Source: Roseiterribacter gracilis (GTDB lineage Bacteria > Pseudomonadota > Alphaproteobacteria > BOG-932 > Roseiterribacteraceae). Taken from it: a DNA stretch of 64,000 nucleotides. Location: contig BOPV01000001.1 in the NCBI GenBank assembly GCA_018332375.1, forward strand, positions 1,860,001 to 1,924,000. Reading direction: 5' to 3'. Position numbers and translations under genes: made by a program. Below, in pieces: positions 7,643-16,286 of the stretch; position 1 is the stretch's first letter; every line of letters begins with the position of its first letter. The notes beneath the pieces are model-generated. The model did no database searches. It had not been told where the DNA came from and saw only the letters and a list, made by a program, of their open reading frames with translations.

Positions 7643-10260
7643 TTGCTCACCACGAAGCGGTAACCACCCGAGATCAACGCCATTGCGTCGGAAACGACTT
7701 GCACTGGCGCCAGACCCGAGGGGCAAACCAGATATCTGGGCTGCCAATCGGGCAGAAACTTGTTCTTGAACTGACGCAGCCCGCGGAAATTGTACCAGCT
7801 CTCACCGACTTTCGGGACGAGAGCAAATACACGTTGCCACATCGGCGGCGCCATCTCGCGACCCGCGAGATTGGCCAAGGGCGCCATACCAAGATTGAAG
7901 CTTTGATAATTTTGCGCCTTGGCCCATTGCAGCAATTCCACGAACAGGAATTCCATCGTGTACGGCGAGCTGTCAGGTTGGTAGCGCATCAGGTCGATCG
8001 AGGCGTTGCGCGCCCCGCGCCAGATATTCGCAAACGCAGTCACCCGCCCGTTGACGCGCACGACCGCAATGTCGAACTCGCTCAAATAGTCGCGGTCGAA
8101 GAAGCCGACTGAGAAACGCTTCTCGCCCGCCGACTTCGCCGTCAGCCACGCATTCGACACTTCGACCAGCTGGTCCCAGACTTCGCCGACCCGTTCCTTG
8201 GGCAACAACTCGAAGGTCAGCCCGTCGCGTTCGCCGCGGCGCACCGCATAGCGCAGCTGCTTGCGCTCGTTGCCTTCGAGCGTGAAGGACGCGAGGTCGA
8301 CATGCGCTTCTTCGCCGAGCTTGATCGGCGTCAGACCGACATCGAGATAATGCGGCAGGCAGTTGGGCGTGACCTGGTAGAAGGCCGGCCGGCCGCCGGC
8401 ACGATCGACCATTTCGCGATAGGCCCAAATCAATTCGGCGAAGTCGGCTGGGTCGCCGACCGGATCGCCCAGCGCGATCCAGCTACGGCCGCGCACCGCA
8501 TACATGATGAAGGCGGTGTCGTTGTCGCTGAACAACAAGGCCTTGTCGCGCAGGAAGACGGTGTTGGCTTCGGCGCGCGCGCCACGTTCCAGAATTGCGC
8601 GTGCCCGTTCGATCTCGTCGTTCGTGGGTGCGTGCGGAACGATCCGCGCCGAACGGAACAAGGCTGACAGCGCAAAGGCCGTCGTCACCAAGATCAACAC
8701 GAAGGCAGCGCGCAAGGCGCGCGGCGCGTCGCTTTCGAACGCGAACTGCCACCAGAGAAGCTGCGTGTGTTCTTCGTGTTCGAACGAGAACACGGTGAGC
8801 CACACGGTGCCACCGACGGCGCAGCCGATTGCGATCAACCAACCCGGCGTCAGACGCAGATCAGCGAGGCCCGACTTGCGGTAGAATTCGCGACGGCACG
8901 CAGCCAGCGCGCCGAACATCACGACCAGGATCGCCGCTTCTTCGTAGTCGAGACCCTTGATCAGCGACGCAACCGCACCCGCGGCCAGCATCAGCACCGA
9001 GACGTGCCACGCTGAATCGAGACGGCGATACAGGCCGCGCGCGAGGATCAGCAGCCCTAGCCCGATCAACGAGCCGAAGATGTGCGTGACTTCGAGCATC
9101 GACAGCGGCAGCCAATCGGCCAGCACCACCAAACGTCGTTCGATCGCGGGCGTTGCACCCGACATCAGCAACACGACGCCGGCGACGAAGACCATCACCG
9201 CCATCGCGGTCGGCACCATGCGCGACGTAATTCCGCCGACCGCGCGTAGCTGCACCCACGGGCGCGACGAGCGGCGCGCGACTTCGTTGAAGCCCAGCAG
9301 CAAGCACGCGCACAGGAACGGCAGCAGATAGTAGATGGCGCGGAAGGCGAGCATGCCGCCCAGCAGCGCGCCGGCCGGCGCATGCTGCGACAGGCCCAGA
9401 ATGATGATCGACTCCATCACACCGACGCCACCCGGGACGTTGGTGATCAAGGTCGCAAGCAAGGCCGCGCAATAGATGCCGAGGAAGCCGACGAAGGCGA
9501 CGTCGGGCATCGGCGGCAGCAGCACCCACATGGCTGCGCCGGCAAACAGAATGTCGGCCGACGAAATTACGATCTGCAGCAGGATCATCGACGGCGACGG
9601 CACGTCGAAGCGCCAGCGCCAGACATGGACGTGGCCCTTCTGCACCGCCGACAGCGCGATCAGCGCAATCACTGAAGCAACCGTCGCCCAACCAAGGCCG
9701 CGCGCGGCATGCGTCGACAGGCGCAACAGCGGCGCCATTTCTTCCGGCGCCAGCGCGAGACCCAAACCGCCGGTCGCGCACAGGCCGAAGAAGAAGGTCG
9801 ACGAACAGAAGACGACGATCTTCGCGACGTCGATCGTCGGCACGCCCGCCGCGGCATAGATGCGATAGCGGATCGAACCGCCGACGAACAACGCGAAGCC
9901 GATCAGGTTTGAAATCGCGTAGGCGGTGAAAGACGCGAACGCAGCGATGCGGAACGGCATCGGCACTTTGGCGTAGCGCAATGCCGACCAGTCATAGCCG
10001 GTCAGCGCAACGAACGAGCAAGCCGTGAAGAAGACCGCCAGCCACAGATTGCGCGCCGGGATCGACGACATCTGCGCGTAGACCTGATCGAACCGGAATT
10101 CGACGGTGAGATGCTGCAACGCGCCCAGCGCGACCGCAAAGACGCCGATCGTCAGGATCAAGCCGAGGCGCGGGCGCACCAATGCCCAAAGCCGCGCAAA
10201 CCAGCTTTGGGGCGCCTCGTCATCGACGCGCGGCGGCTGCGTGTTGTCGGCCCGATTCAT
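7639..10260 (-). CDS. lpiA: Bifunctional lysyl-phosphatidylglycerol synthase/flippase (MprF/LpiA)
   Basis: 873 residues, the full length for MprF-type proteins. The N-terminal half (to about residue 530) is a polytopic flippase with many hydrophobic segments. The C-terminal part is the cytosolic aminoacyl-transferase domain (DUF2156), recognisable from IALGDPVGDPADFAELIWAY through NLGMAPLA. It transfers lysine from Lys-tRNA to phosphatidylglycerol and flips the product, reducing negative surface charge and raising resistance to cationic peptides and acid. The gene starts 71 bp after rlmH, behind a GC-rich hairpin, and so probably has its own promoter. In rhizobia the lpiA operon responds to low pH; nothing in the sequence proves that here. 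Confidence 0.94.
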   Translation of the reverse strand: MNRADNTQPPRVDDEAPQSWFARLWALVRPRLGLILTIGVFAVALGALQHLTVEFRFDQVYAQMSSIPARNLWLAVFFTACSFVALTGYDWSALRYAKVPMPFRIAAFASFTAYAISNLIGFALFVGGSIRYRIYAAAGVPTIDVAKIVVFCSSTFFFGLCATGGLGLALAPEEMAPLLRLSTHAARGLGWATVASVIALIALSAVQKGHVHVWRWRFDVPSPSMILLQIVISSADILFAGAAMWVLLPPMPDVAFVGFLGIYCAALLATLITNVPGGVGVMESIIILGLSQHAPAGALLGGMLAFRAIYYLLPFLCACLLLGFNEVARRSSRPWVQLRAVGGITSRMVPTAMAVMVFVAGVVLLMSGATPAIERRLVVLADWLPLSMLEVTHIFGSLIGLGLLILARGLYRRLDSAWHVSVLMLAAGAVASLIKGLDYEEAAILVVMFGALAACRREFYRKSGLADLRLTPGWLIAIGCAVGGTVWLTVFSFEHEEHTQLLWWQFAFESDAPRALRAAFVLILVTTAFALSALFRSARIVPHAPTNDEIERARAILERGARAEANTVFLRDKALLFSDNDTAFIMYAVRGRSWIALGDPVGDPADFAELIWAYREMVDRAGGRPAFYQVTPNCLPHYLDVGLTPIKLGEEAHVDLASFTLEGNERKQLRYAVRRGERDGLTFELLPKERVGEVWDQLVEVSNAWLTAKSAGEKRFSVGFFDRDYLSEFDIAVVRVNGRVTAFANIWRGARNASIDLMRYQPDSSPYTMEFLFVELLQWAKAQNYQSFNLGMAPLANLAGREMAPPMWQRVFALVPKVGESWYNFRGLRQFKNKFLPDWQPRYLVCPSGLAPVQVVSDAMALISGGYRFVVSK

Positions 10261-10316
10261 GACGAGGGTCCTAGAGTCCGCAGATTACCGTTCCGTTGCA
10301 TTTGCTATTTTCGCAG

Positions 10317-10331
10317 GTCCCGGCGGGACCC
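10317..10331 (-). terminator. Hairpin immediately after rlmH
   Basis: Perfect inverted repeat GGTCCC-GGC-GGGACC directly follows the rlmH stop. Read on the minus strand it is followed by TGCGAAAATAGC, with no proper T-run, so it is a weak terminator or RNA-stabilising stem separating rlmH from lpiA. Confidence 0.4.
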
Positions 10332-10790
10332 TCACGCACGATGATAAGGATGCCCGGCGAGGATGCTGGCGGCCCGGTAGAGCTGTTCGACCAGCATCAC
10401 CCGGACCAACCGATGGGGCCAAGTCATGGCTCCCAGCGACAGGCGAAGATCGGCTTTTTCCAGGATTTCCGCCGTATGCCCGTCGGCCCCACCGATCAAA
10501 AAGGCCAGATCGGCCGTGCCCTGATCGCGCCAGGCGCCCAGTTTTCTGGCCAGCCCCTCGCTGTCCAGCGCCGTTCCGCCACCGTCGAGCACGATCACCC
10601 TGGCTTTGGGCGGAACCGCGGCAAGCAGCGCCTGGCCTTCCTTGGCCTGGGTCTCGGCGGGCGGCAACGCGCCCTTGATCTCGATTTCTTTGAGCGCGAC
10701 CGGCCAGGTCAGGCGCCGGACATAGTCATCGAACAATTCCGCGATCGGCCCGCCGCGGGTACGGCCGACCGTCGCGATCGTGATGCGCAC
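10332..10790 (-). CDS. rlmH: 23S rRNA pseudouridine-1915 N3-methyltransferase
   Basis: 152 residues, matching RlmH (SPOUT superfamily, trefoil knot). It methylates pseudouridine 1915 in helix 69 of 23S rRNA. Signature segments are FLIGGADGH for SAM binding, the MTWPHRLVRVMLVEQLYRA stretch, and the C-terminal HPYHR. It starts with GTG directly after the rsfS TAA stop (TAAGTG), so it is tightly coupled to the ribosome-silencing gene, as in most alphaproteobacteria. Confidence 0.97.
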   Translation of the reverse strand: MRITIATVGRTRGGPIAELFDDYVRRLTWPVALKEIEIKGALPPAETQAKEGQALLAAVPPKARVIVLDGGGTALDSEGLARKLGAWRDQGTADLAFLIGGADGHTAEILEKADLRLSLGAMTWPHRLVRVMLVEQLYRAASILAGHPYHRA

Positions 10791-11174
10791 TTACGAAACT
10801 CGGCGCGCTGCGTCGTCGGTGGGGTCGACGCTCCACATTTTTTCGATGGCGTAGAAGCTGCGCACTTCGGGGCGGAAGAGATGCACGATCACGTCGCCGG
10901 CATCGACCAGCACCCAATCGGCCGCGGTCAGACCTTCGATATGCGGCGCACCGCCCAGCATCGGCTTGAGCTTTTCGCTGAGATGATCGGCCATGGCGGC
11001 GACCTGACGGGTCGAACGGCCAGTCGCAACCACCATCCAATCGGCAATCGAGCTGCGCCCGGCCAACGGAATGACAGTCACGTCTTCAGCTTTGTCGTCA
11101 TCGAGCGAACGGAGAATCAAATCGCGCACTGAATCCGTCGCTTCTTTGCTGGGGGTTGTCGTCTTACCTGCCAT
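10791..11174 (-). CDS. rsfS: Ribosome silencing factor (Iojap/RsfS)
   Basis: 127-residue protein that binds ribosomal protein uL14 and blocks 30S/50S joining in slow growth. The core is intact: DDKAEDVTVIPLAGRSSIAD, then VVATGRSTRQV, then DWVLVDAGDVIVHLFRPEVR with FYAIEKMW. ATG 11174-11172 (MAGKTTTP) is chosen over earlier in-frame codons because the family alignment starts there. It overlaps the nadD 3' end by 11 bp. Confidence 0.95.
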   Translation of the reverse strand: MAGKTTTPSKEATDSVRDLILRSLDDDKAEDVTVIPLAGRSSIADWMVVATGRSTRQVAAMADHLSEKLKPMLGGAPHIEGLTAADWVLVDAGDVIVHLFRPEVRSFYAIEKMWSVDPTDDAARRVS

Positions 11175-11832
11175 GTTCGTCCAACGTAGGGATGCCCTCT
11201 TCGATCCGCAACCAACCGCCCGCTCTACGCAGGGCCGTTGCCGAGAGGGGATTTTGTTTCGAGGCGAAGAAAACCCAGGCGGGTGGTGCGGCATAGGCCA
11301 GGCGCCGCGCGCTTGCGGCGTCGATCCGTTGCCGTGCGAAACGTCGCGCAGCCGGGCTGAATAGACTATGAAATCCCCGCGGCGGGCGGTCGAACACTGC
11401 CATCGGCACGGTGCGAAAGATCGTGGACCAGCGCTGCCAGCGATGGATCTGCGCCAGATTGTCGGCGCCCATCAGCCATACAAAGCGGGTCTGTGGAAAG
11501 CGCGCCTGCAAGGCCGGAATCGTATCGGCGGTGTAGCGCGTACCCAAATCGCGCTCGATGCCGCTGACCACGATGCGCGGATGGCGCGCTTTGCGCTTGG
11601 CGTTTTCGTAGCGCTGTTCGAACGTCGCCATGCCGCGCGCAGGCTTCAACGGATTGCCTGGACTGACCATCCACCAGACCTGATCGAGATCGAGCAGTTG
11701 CAGCGCCAGCAGCGACAGATGCCGATGGCCTTCATGCGCGGGATTGAACGAGCCGCCCAGCAGTCCGACACGCAACCCGGCCCAACCACGCTCGGCCAGC
11801 GGCCGCGGCCGCGTGAAACGTCGCCCATTCAT
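11164..11832 (-). CDS. nadD: Nicotinate-nucleotide adenylyltransferase
   Basis: 222 residues. Adenylates nicotinate mononucleotide to form deamido-NAD in NAD biosynthesis. The nucleotidyltransferase signature GGSFNPAHEGH (HxGH type) is near the N-terminus, followed by the conserved WWMVSPGNPLK and FVWLMGADNL segments and the C-terminal SATALRR (ISSTxIR-like) motif. It lies 25 bp downstream of proA and overlaps rsfS. Confidence 0.96.
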   Translation of the reverse strand: MNGRRFTRPRPLAERGWAGLRVGLLGGSFNPAHEGHRHLSLLALQLLDLDQVWWMVSPGNPLKPARGMATFEQRYENAKRKARHPRIVVSGIERDLGTRYTADTIPALQARFPQTRFVWLMGADNLAQIHRWQRWSTIFRTVPMAVFDRPPRGFHSLFSPAARRFARQRIDAASARRLAYAAPPAWVFFASKQNPLSATALRRAGGWLRIEEGIPTLDEHGR

Positions 11833-11857
11833 GCGCGAAGCGCTGAAAAAAACAGTT

Positions 11858-13555
11858 TCAGGGCCGAACCTGCCCGTTGCCGCGTACGAGATATTTGTAC
11901 GAGGTCAGTTGTTCGGCGCCGACCGGGCCGCGTGCGTGCAGCTTGCCGGTCGAAATGCCGATCTCGGCACCCATCCCGAATTCACCGCCGTCGGCGAATT
12001 GCGTCGATGCATTCACCAGCACGATGCCGCTATCGACGCGCGCGAGAAACTCGGCCGCAGCGCTTTCATCTTCGGTAACGATCGCATCGGTGTGATGCGA
12101 GCCGTAATGGTTCACGTGCCGGATCGCTTCGTCGATCCCGTCGACGACGCGCACCGACAGGATCGCGTCGAGATATTCAGTCGACCAGTCCTGCTCGCTC
12201 GCGGCGCGCACACGCGCATCGGCCGCAACCACGGTCGCGTCGCCACGCACTTCGCACCCGGCGTCGAGCAGATCCTGCAGGATCGGCAGCAAATGCGTAT
12301 CCGCGACCGCGTGATCGACGAGCAAGGTTTCCATCGCACCGCAGACCGACACCCGGCGCAGCTTGGCGTTCATTGCAATCGCGCGGGCTTTATCGAGATC
12401 GGCAGCGGCGTCAACATAGACGTGGTTGATGCCTTCGAGATGCGCGAAGACTGGCACGCGGCTTTCGCGCTGCACGCGCTCGATCAGCGATTTGCCGCCG
12501 CGCGGCACGATCACGTCGATCCATTGCGGCGACGACAACATCGCGCCGACCGCCGCACGATCGGTGGTTGGCACAAGCTGAATCGACGCGGCGGGCAAAC
12601 CCGCTGCAACCAGCCCTTCGACCAAGCACGCGGCGATCACACGGCTGGAATGAAAACTGTCCGAGCCGCCGCGCAGGATCGCGGCATTGCCGGCTTTGAT
12701 GCACAGCGCGCCGGCGTCGGCGGTGACGTTCGGGCGCGACTCGTAGATGATGCCAATGACGCCCAGCGGCACGCGCACGCGCTGAATGTGCAGACCGTTG
12801 GGCCGCGTCCACTCCGCCAGCACCGTGCCGATCGGATCGGGAAGGCCCGCAACCGTCACCAGCCCGCGCGCCATCGCTTCGATCCGCGCGGCGTTCAGCA
12901 ACAGCCGGTCGCGCAAGGCGGGCGACAGATCGGCCGCCTCGTCCAGATCGCGCGCATTGGCTTCGAGGATGACGTCTTGCTTGGTGCGCAGCGCACGCGC
13001 CGCTTCACGCAGCGCACGATTCTTTTGTTCGGACGGCGCCAACGCCAACTGGGCCGCCGCATCGCGCGCCGCACGGCCGAGCCGGTTGATCAGGCTGGTC
13101 GCATCGTCGGGTGCATCGGGCGCGAGGATGACGCCAACCGTCTCGCCGGACGTCACTGGCGGCGCGTGACCGGCGATCTCATCGGTGGCGATCGATTCAT
13201 CCGGCAGATTTGTCGTCGTCGCTTCGCCGGCATGCAGCTCGACCGACGTGACGCCGTCCGTCACCGCGCCTGCGGCTTCTTCGGCGACGAAATCGTCGCG
13301 CAGCGGTTCGGCCATCCGCGCGTCTTCGGGCATCGCGACAGGTGCGGCGTCCGGATCGACCGCGGGCACTTCCTCGGGATGCAATTCGACCGACACGCCA
13401 ATGTCGGACGTGACGTCGACGACGGCTTCTTCGCCGAGGGTTTCCGACGATCCTTCGGCTTGCCCTGCGGGCACAAGCGCCGGGTCGACGCGCATGTCGG
13501 TCAGCGCGACGGTTTCGTCGAGCTTGGATTCATGCGTGTGCGATTGCGCGGTCAT
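11858..13555 (-). CDS. proA: Glutamate-5-semialdehyde dehydrogenase with long N-terminal extension
   Basis: NADPH-dependent reduction of glutamyl-5-phosphate to glutamate semialdehyde in proline synthesis. The catalytic core from about residue 155 to 565 is normal, including the active-site Cys in [13 protein letters not shown] and the [10 protein letters not shown] and [18 protein letters not shown] segments. Ahead of it are about 150 extra residues rich in Asp, Glu, Val, Ala and Thr that no ordinary ProA (about 415-425 residues) has. Within it [15 protein letters not shown] and [15 protein letters not shown] look like a degenerate internal repeat. No ATG, GTG or TTG was found close to the core start, so the extension appears to be translated. 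The partner proB is 31 kb away. Confidence 0.93.
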   Translation of the reverse strand: MTAQSHTHESKLDETVALTDMRVDPALVPAGQAEGSSETLGEEAVVDVTSDIGVSVELHPEEVPAVDPDAAPVAMPEDARMAEPLRDDFVAEEAAGAVTDGVTSVELHAGEATTTNLPDESIATDEIAGHAPPVTSGETVGVILAPDAPDDATSLINRLGRAARDAAAQLALAPSEQKNRALREAARALRTKQDVILEANARDLDEAADLSPALRDRLLLNAARIEAMARGLVTVAGLPDPIGTVLAEWTRPNGLHIQRVRVPLGVIGIIYESRPNVTADAGALCIKAGNAAILRGGSDSFHSSRVIAACLVEGLVAAGLPAASIQLVPTTDRAAVGAMLSSPQWIDVIVPRGGKSLIERVQRESRVPVFAHLEGINHVYVDAAADLDKARAIAMNAKLRRVSVCGAMETLLVDHAVADTHLLPILQDLLDAGCEVRGDATVVAADARVRAASEQDWSTEYLDAILSVRVVDGIDEAIRHVNHYGSHHTDAIVTEDESAAAEFLARVDSGIVLVNASTQFADGGEFGMGAEIGISTGKLHARGPVGAEQLTSYKYLVRGNGQVRP

Positions 13556-13618
13556 GGGGAAGACTAAGCATCCGCGCAGGCGCGCGTCATCCCGTCAAAA
13601 CGGGACGCAGGGCGGCCT

Positions 13619-14176
13619 TTAGGCGGCCGACTTGCCCAGTTCGTCGATGGTCTTGTCGATGACGCGGCTTGCGGCCGGGCCCTGCAGCGCGTCGGTCGCG
13701 AGGTCGCGCGCGGCGGCAACCGCCACGTCAACGGCGCGGCCGCGAACTTCGGCAATCGCCTGCGCTTCGGCCTGGCCGATGCGATCGGTCGCCTGGGTCT
13801 CGCGGCGGGCGATCGTCTCGGCGAGGTCTTTCTCGGCCTTGGCGCGCAAACGCTGGGCTTCGTCCTTGGCAGCCGCAACGATCGCAGCGGCATCGCGCAC
13901 TGCGGCTTCGTATTTGGCCGCCGCGTCTTTCGACATCGCGGCCGCTTCGGCGCGCAGCCGTTCGGCTTCGTCCAGCTCGGCACGGATGCGGGCGATGCGC
14001 GCGTCGAGTGCGCCCAGCAGACCCTTCTTCGCCGGCTTGAACGCGATCGCGATCAGAATGACGAAGGCCAGGAGCACGAAGGCTTCGTGTTCGAGATACC
14101 AAGGCAGATGCGCCTCGGCCTTGCCTTCGCTTACCGGTGCGGCGTGTGCGGCCGTGATCAGGAACGACAGCAACAT
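13619..14176 (-). CDS. atpF: F0F1 ATP synthase subunit b
   Basis: 185 residues: one N-terminal membrane helix (about 28-50, FVLLAFVILIAIAFKP) followed by a long Ala/Glu/Arg-rich coiled coil forming the peripheral stalk. It is the last gene of the atpI-B-E-b'-b F0 operon and lies 3 bp after the b' stop. The presence of both b and b' is typical of alphaproteobacteria. The F1 genes are not in the window, also typical. Confidence 0.94.
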   Translation of the reverse strand: MLLSFLITAAHAAPVSEGKAEAHLPWYLEHEAFVLLAFVILIAIAFKPAKKGLLGALDARIARIRAELDEAERLRAEAAAMSKDAAAKYEAAVRDAAAIVAAAKDEAQRLRAKAEKDLAETIARRETQATDRIGQAEAQAIAEVRGRAVDVAVAAARDLATDALQGPAASRVIDKTIDELGKSAA

Positions 14177-14179
14177 CGC

Positions 14180-14689
14180 TTACGCAGCCTTCCGCGTCGC
14201 AGCTTCCCGAGCCGCGGCGTCGGCGACCTTGGTCGCCACCGCGTTCGCGTCGGGACGCTGGCCAACCAGCTTCTCGACCAGATCCGCGGTCACGTCGGTC
14301 GCGATCTCTTTCAGATGCGTGACCGCTTCGGCGCGCACGCGCTCGATGCGCGCGACCGCCTCGTTGATGCGCACCGCGATGCGCGCATCTTCTTCTTTCA
14401 GCCGTTTGGCTGCGTCTTCCTGCGCCGCCGACAGCGCCTGGGTCGTCGCCGCGACCGACTGGTCGTGCGCCGACTTCAACGCTGCCCGGTACGACTGCAT
14501 GGCCTGATCGGCCTGCTTGCGCAGTTCTTCAGCTTCGGCGAGGTCGCGGTCGATCTTCTCGGCGCGAGCTTCAACGACGCGCTCGATCTTGGGGAAGCTA
14601 AGCCGCCCCACAAGCACGTACATGAGCGCGAATGCGATCACGAGCCAGAAGATCTGGCTCGGAATCGTCGAGAAGTCGAACTGCGGCAT
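14180..14689 (-). CDS. atpF2: F0F1 ATP synthase subunit b'
   Basis: 169 residues with an N-terminal membrane helix (IFWLVIAFALMYVLVGR) and a coiled-coil stalk, starting MPQFDFSTIPSQ as b' subunits do. Pairs with subunit b to form the heterodimeric stator. It sits 18 bp after atpE, in the expected operon order. Confidence 0.95.
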   Translation of the reverse strand: MPQFDFSTIPSQIFWLVIAFALMYVLVGRLSFPKIERVVEARAEKIDRDLAEAEELRKQADQAMQSYRAALKSAHDQSVAATTQALSAAQEDAAKRLKEEDARIAVRINEAVARIERVRAEAVTHLKEIATDVTADLVEKLVGQRPDANAVATKVADAAAREAATRKAA

Positions 14690-14707
14690 CGACCGAGACT
14701 TCGCTGA

Positions 14708-14932
14708 TTAAGCGAAGAGGATGATCAGACCGACGACCAGCGCGAACAGCGCGATCGCTTCCGTCACCGCGAAGCCGATATAGATCGACGCGCCGATTTC
14801 GTTCTTCGCGGCCGGGTTGCGCGCGATTGCCTGGAAGTAGCTCGCCCAGACGTTACCGACGCCGAGACCGGCACCGATCATGCCGAGCGCCGCGAGACCA
14901 GCACCGATATACTTTGCTGCCAACGGATCCAT
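14708..14932 (-). CDS. atpE: F0F1 ATP synthase subunit c
   Basis: 74-residue proteolipid with two membrane helices. The proton-carrying Glu is in VTEAIALFALV, and the Gly-rich first helix (GAGLAALGMIGAGLGVGNVW) and polar loop RNPAAKN are standard. It forms the rotating c-ring. A 76-bp gap separates it from atpB. Confidence 0.97.
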   Translation of the reverse strand: MDPLAAKYIGAGLAALGMIGAGLGVGNVWASYFQAIARNPAAKNEIGASIYIGFAVTEAIALFALVVGLIILFA

Positions 14933-15008
14933 TTTCTTCTCTCTCCAAGCTAAAAACCAAAAACGGAAAGCGGCGCGCCGCTTAGTTCACATCTCGGCGG
15001 CTGCCCGC

Positions 15009-15731
15009 CTAATGCATATTCAGCGCGTCGTTCAAATAGATGCAGGTAAGGATCGCGAAGACGTAGGCCTGGATCACCGCGATCATGAATTCGAGGGCGG
15101 TGATAGCCGTCAGGAACGCGACCGGCAAGATTCCGAACAGACCCAGCGGCACCACGAAGCCGCCGACCACGGCCAGCATCAGATGGCCGACCGTCATATT
15201 GGCGAACAGACGAACGCCGAGGCTGATCGGGCGCGAAAGATACGAGACCAATTCGATCGGGATCAGGACCGGTGCGGTCGCCAGCGGGGCGCCCTCGGGA
15301 AAGAACATCCGGAAGTAATGCGTGCCGTGGCGGATGAAGCCGATCAAGGTCACGACCAGGAAGATCGTCGCCGCCATCGCGAAGGTGACGATGATGTGGC
15401 TGGTGAAGGTGAAGGTGTACGGCACCAGACCGATCAGGTTGCCGAACAGCACGAACAGAAAGAGCGAGAAGATCCAGGGCAGGTAGCGCTTGCCTTCGGG
15501 ACCGACATTGTCGCGGACCATGCCGGCGACGACTTCGTAGAGAATTTCCGGGATCGACTGCAGTCGCGACGGCACCAGCGAGCCGCGGCGCATGCCCACG
15601 ATCAGCAGCAAGGTCGCAACCGCGACCGCCACCAACATGAACAAGCCCGAGTTCGTGAGCGAGACGTCGTACGCGCCGATCTTCAGCGGCACGATCTTCT
15701 CGATCTTGAACTGCTCCAACGGTGACGACAC
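15009..15731 (-). CDS. atpB: F0F1 ATP synthase subunit a
   Basis: 240-residue polytopic stator subunit that forms the proton half-channels. The essential Arg is in SLGVRLFANMTVGHL, and the C-terminal EFMIAVIQAYVFAILT helix is conserved. The GTG start (15731-15729) is chosen because a strong Shine-Dalgarno sequence GGAGAGGAG lies seven bases upstream and because the frame further upstream overlaps atpI. The gap to atpI is 4 bp. Confidence 0.96.
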   Translation of the reverse strand: MSSPLEQFKIEKIVPLKIGAYDVSLTNSGLFMLVAVAVATLLLIVGMRRGSLVPSRLQSIPEILYEVVAGMVRDNVGPEGKRYLPWIFSLFLFVLFGNLIGLVPYTFTFTSHIIVTFAMAATIFLVVTLIGFIRHGTHYFRMFFPEGAPLATAPVLIPIELVSYLSRPISLGVRLFANMTVGHLMLAVVGGFVVPLGLFGILPVAFLTAITALEFMIAVIQAYVFAILTCIYLNDALNMH

Positions 15732-15735
15732 GCGA

Positions 15736-16050
15736 CTACTCCTCTCCCCGCGCTTTTGCCGCCGCGCGCTCGGCATCGAGCTGCTTGGCGGTGCGCACAA
15801 CGTTCAGAACGCCGGCAGCAAACCCGAACAGGGTGAACACGACCAACAGCCACGGCTTGGTGCCGAGCCAGTGGTCGAGGGCCAACCCCATGCCGATGCC
15901 GACGACAATACCGGCGACCAGATCGACAGCGATGCGCACGCCCGCAGCCATGCCGCGCCGGTCCGCTGCAGACGAACCGCCTGCGCGTCCCGCCTGCCGT
16001 TCTTTCGCCGCCCGAAGCCGGTCAGCGAATTCGTCCGGCGGACCACTCAT
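15736..16050 (-). CDS. atpI: AtpI, F0 assembly protein
   Basis: 104 residues with two hydrophobic helices (about 35-60 and 67-90). First gene of the F0 operon. AtpI helps assemble the c-ring and is thought to aid Mg2+ handling. A promoter-like sequence lies upstream at 16084-16111. Confidence 0.9.
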   Translation of the reverse strand: MSGPPDEFADRLRAAKERQAGRAGGSSAADRRGMAAGVRIAVDLVAGIVVGIGMGLALDHWLGTKPWLLVVFTLFGFAAGVLNVVRTAKQLDAERAAAKARGEE

Positions 16051-16083
16051 CGTATTGTCCGATCACCCAGAAAACGCGGCCGG

Positions 16084-16111
16084 ACCCTAGGGATTACCGG
16101 CCGTGTGTCAA
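16084..16111 (-). promoter_or_regulatory. Candidate promoter of the F0 ATP synthase operon
   Basis: On the minus strand a perfect -35 box TTGACA (16111-16106) is followed after 16 bp by TAGGGT (16089-16084) as a weak -10, about 35 bp before the atpI ATG. Confidence 0.5.
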
Positions 16112-16186
16112 GCGTTGCGCCAGTTTTCCGAGGCTTACGGGCGCGGCCATGTCGTCGCGCCCTGCCGCCTGCCCTCACCTTTTCTC

Positions 16187-16270
16187 GTCATCCCCGCGAA
16201 GGCGGGGATCCAGGTCGTACCACAAGCGCACTTTTGCTTGCGGCACCTGGGCCCCGGCCTTCGCCGGGGC
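16187..16270. repeat. REP-like palindromic element between smc and atpI
   Basis: Contains TCCCCGC-GAAG-GCGGGGA (16191-16208), an inner CAAGC/GCTTG stem, and GCCCCGGC-CTTC-GCCGGGGC (16251-16270). The core GTCATCCCCGCG recurs at 22238. This is the type of dispersed extragenic palindrome common in alphaproteobacteria and probably ends smc transcripts. It stops 16 bp before the smc stop codon. Confidence 0.75.
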
Positions 16271-16286
16271 GGCTTCGTCGCTGCGC

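Noticed and set aside
13572..13610. Hairpin CCCGT-CAAA-ACGGG after atpF, possible terminator
   Set aside because: Stem of only five base pairs and no T-run; not strong enough to list as a feature.
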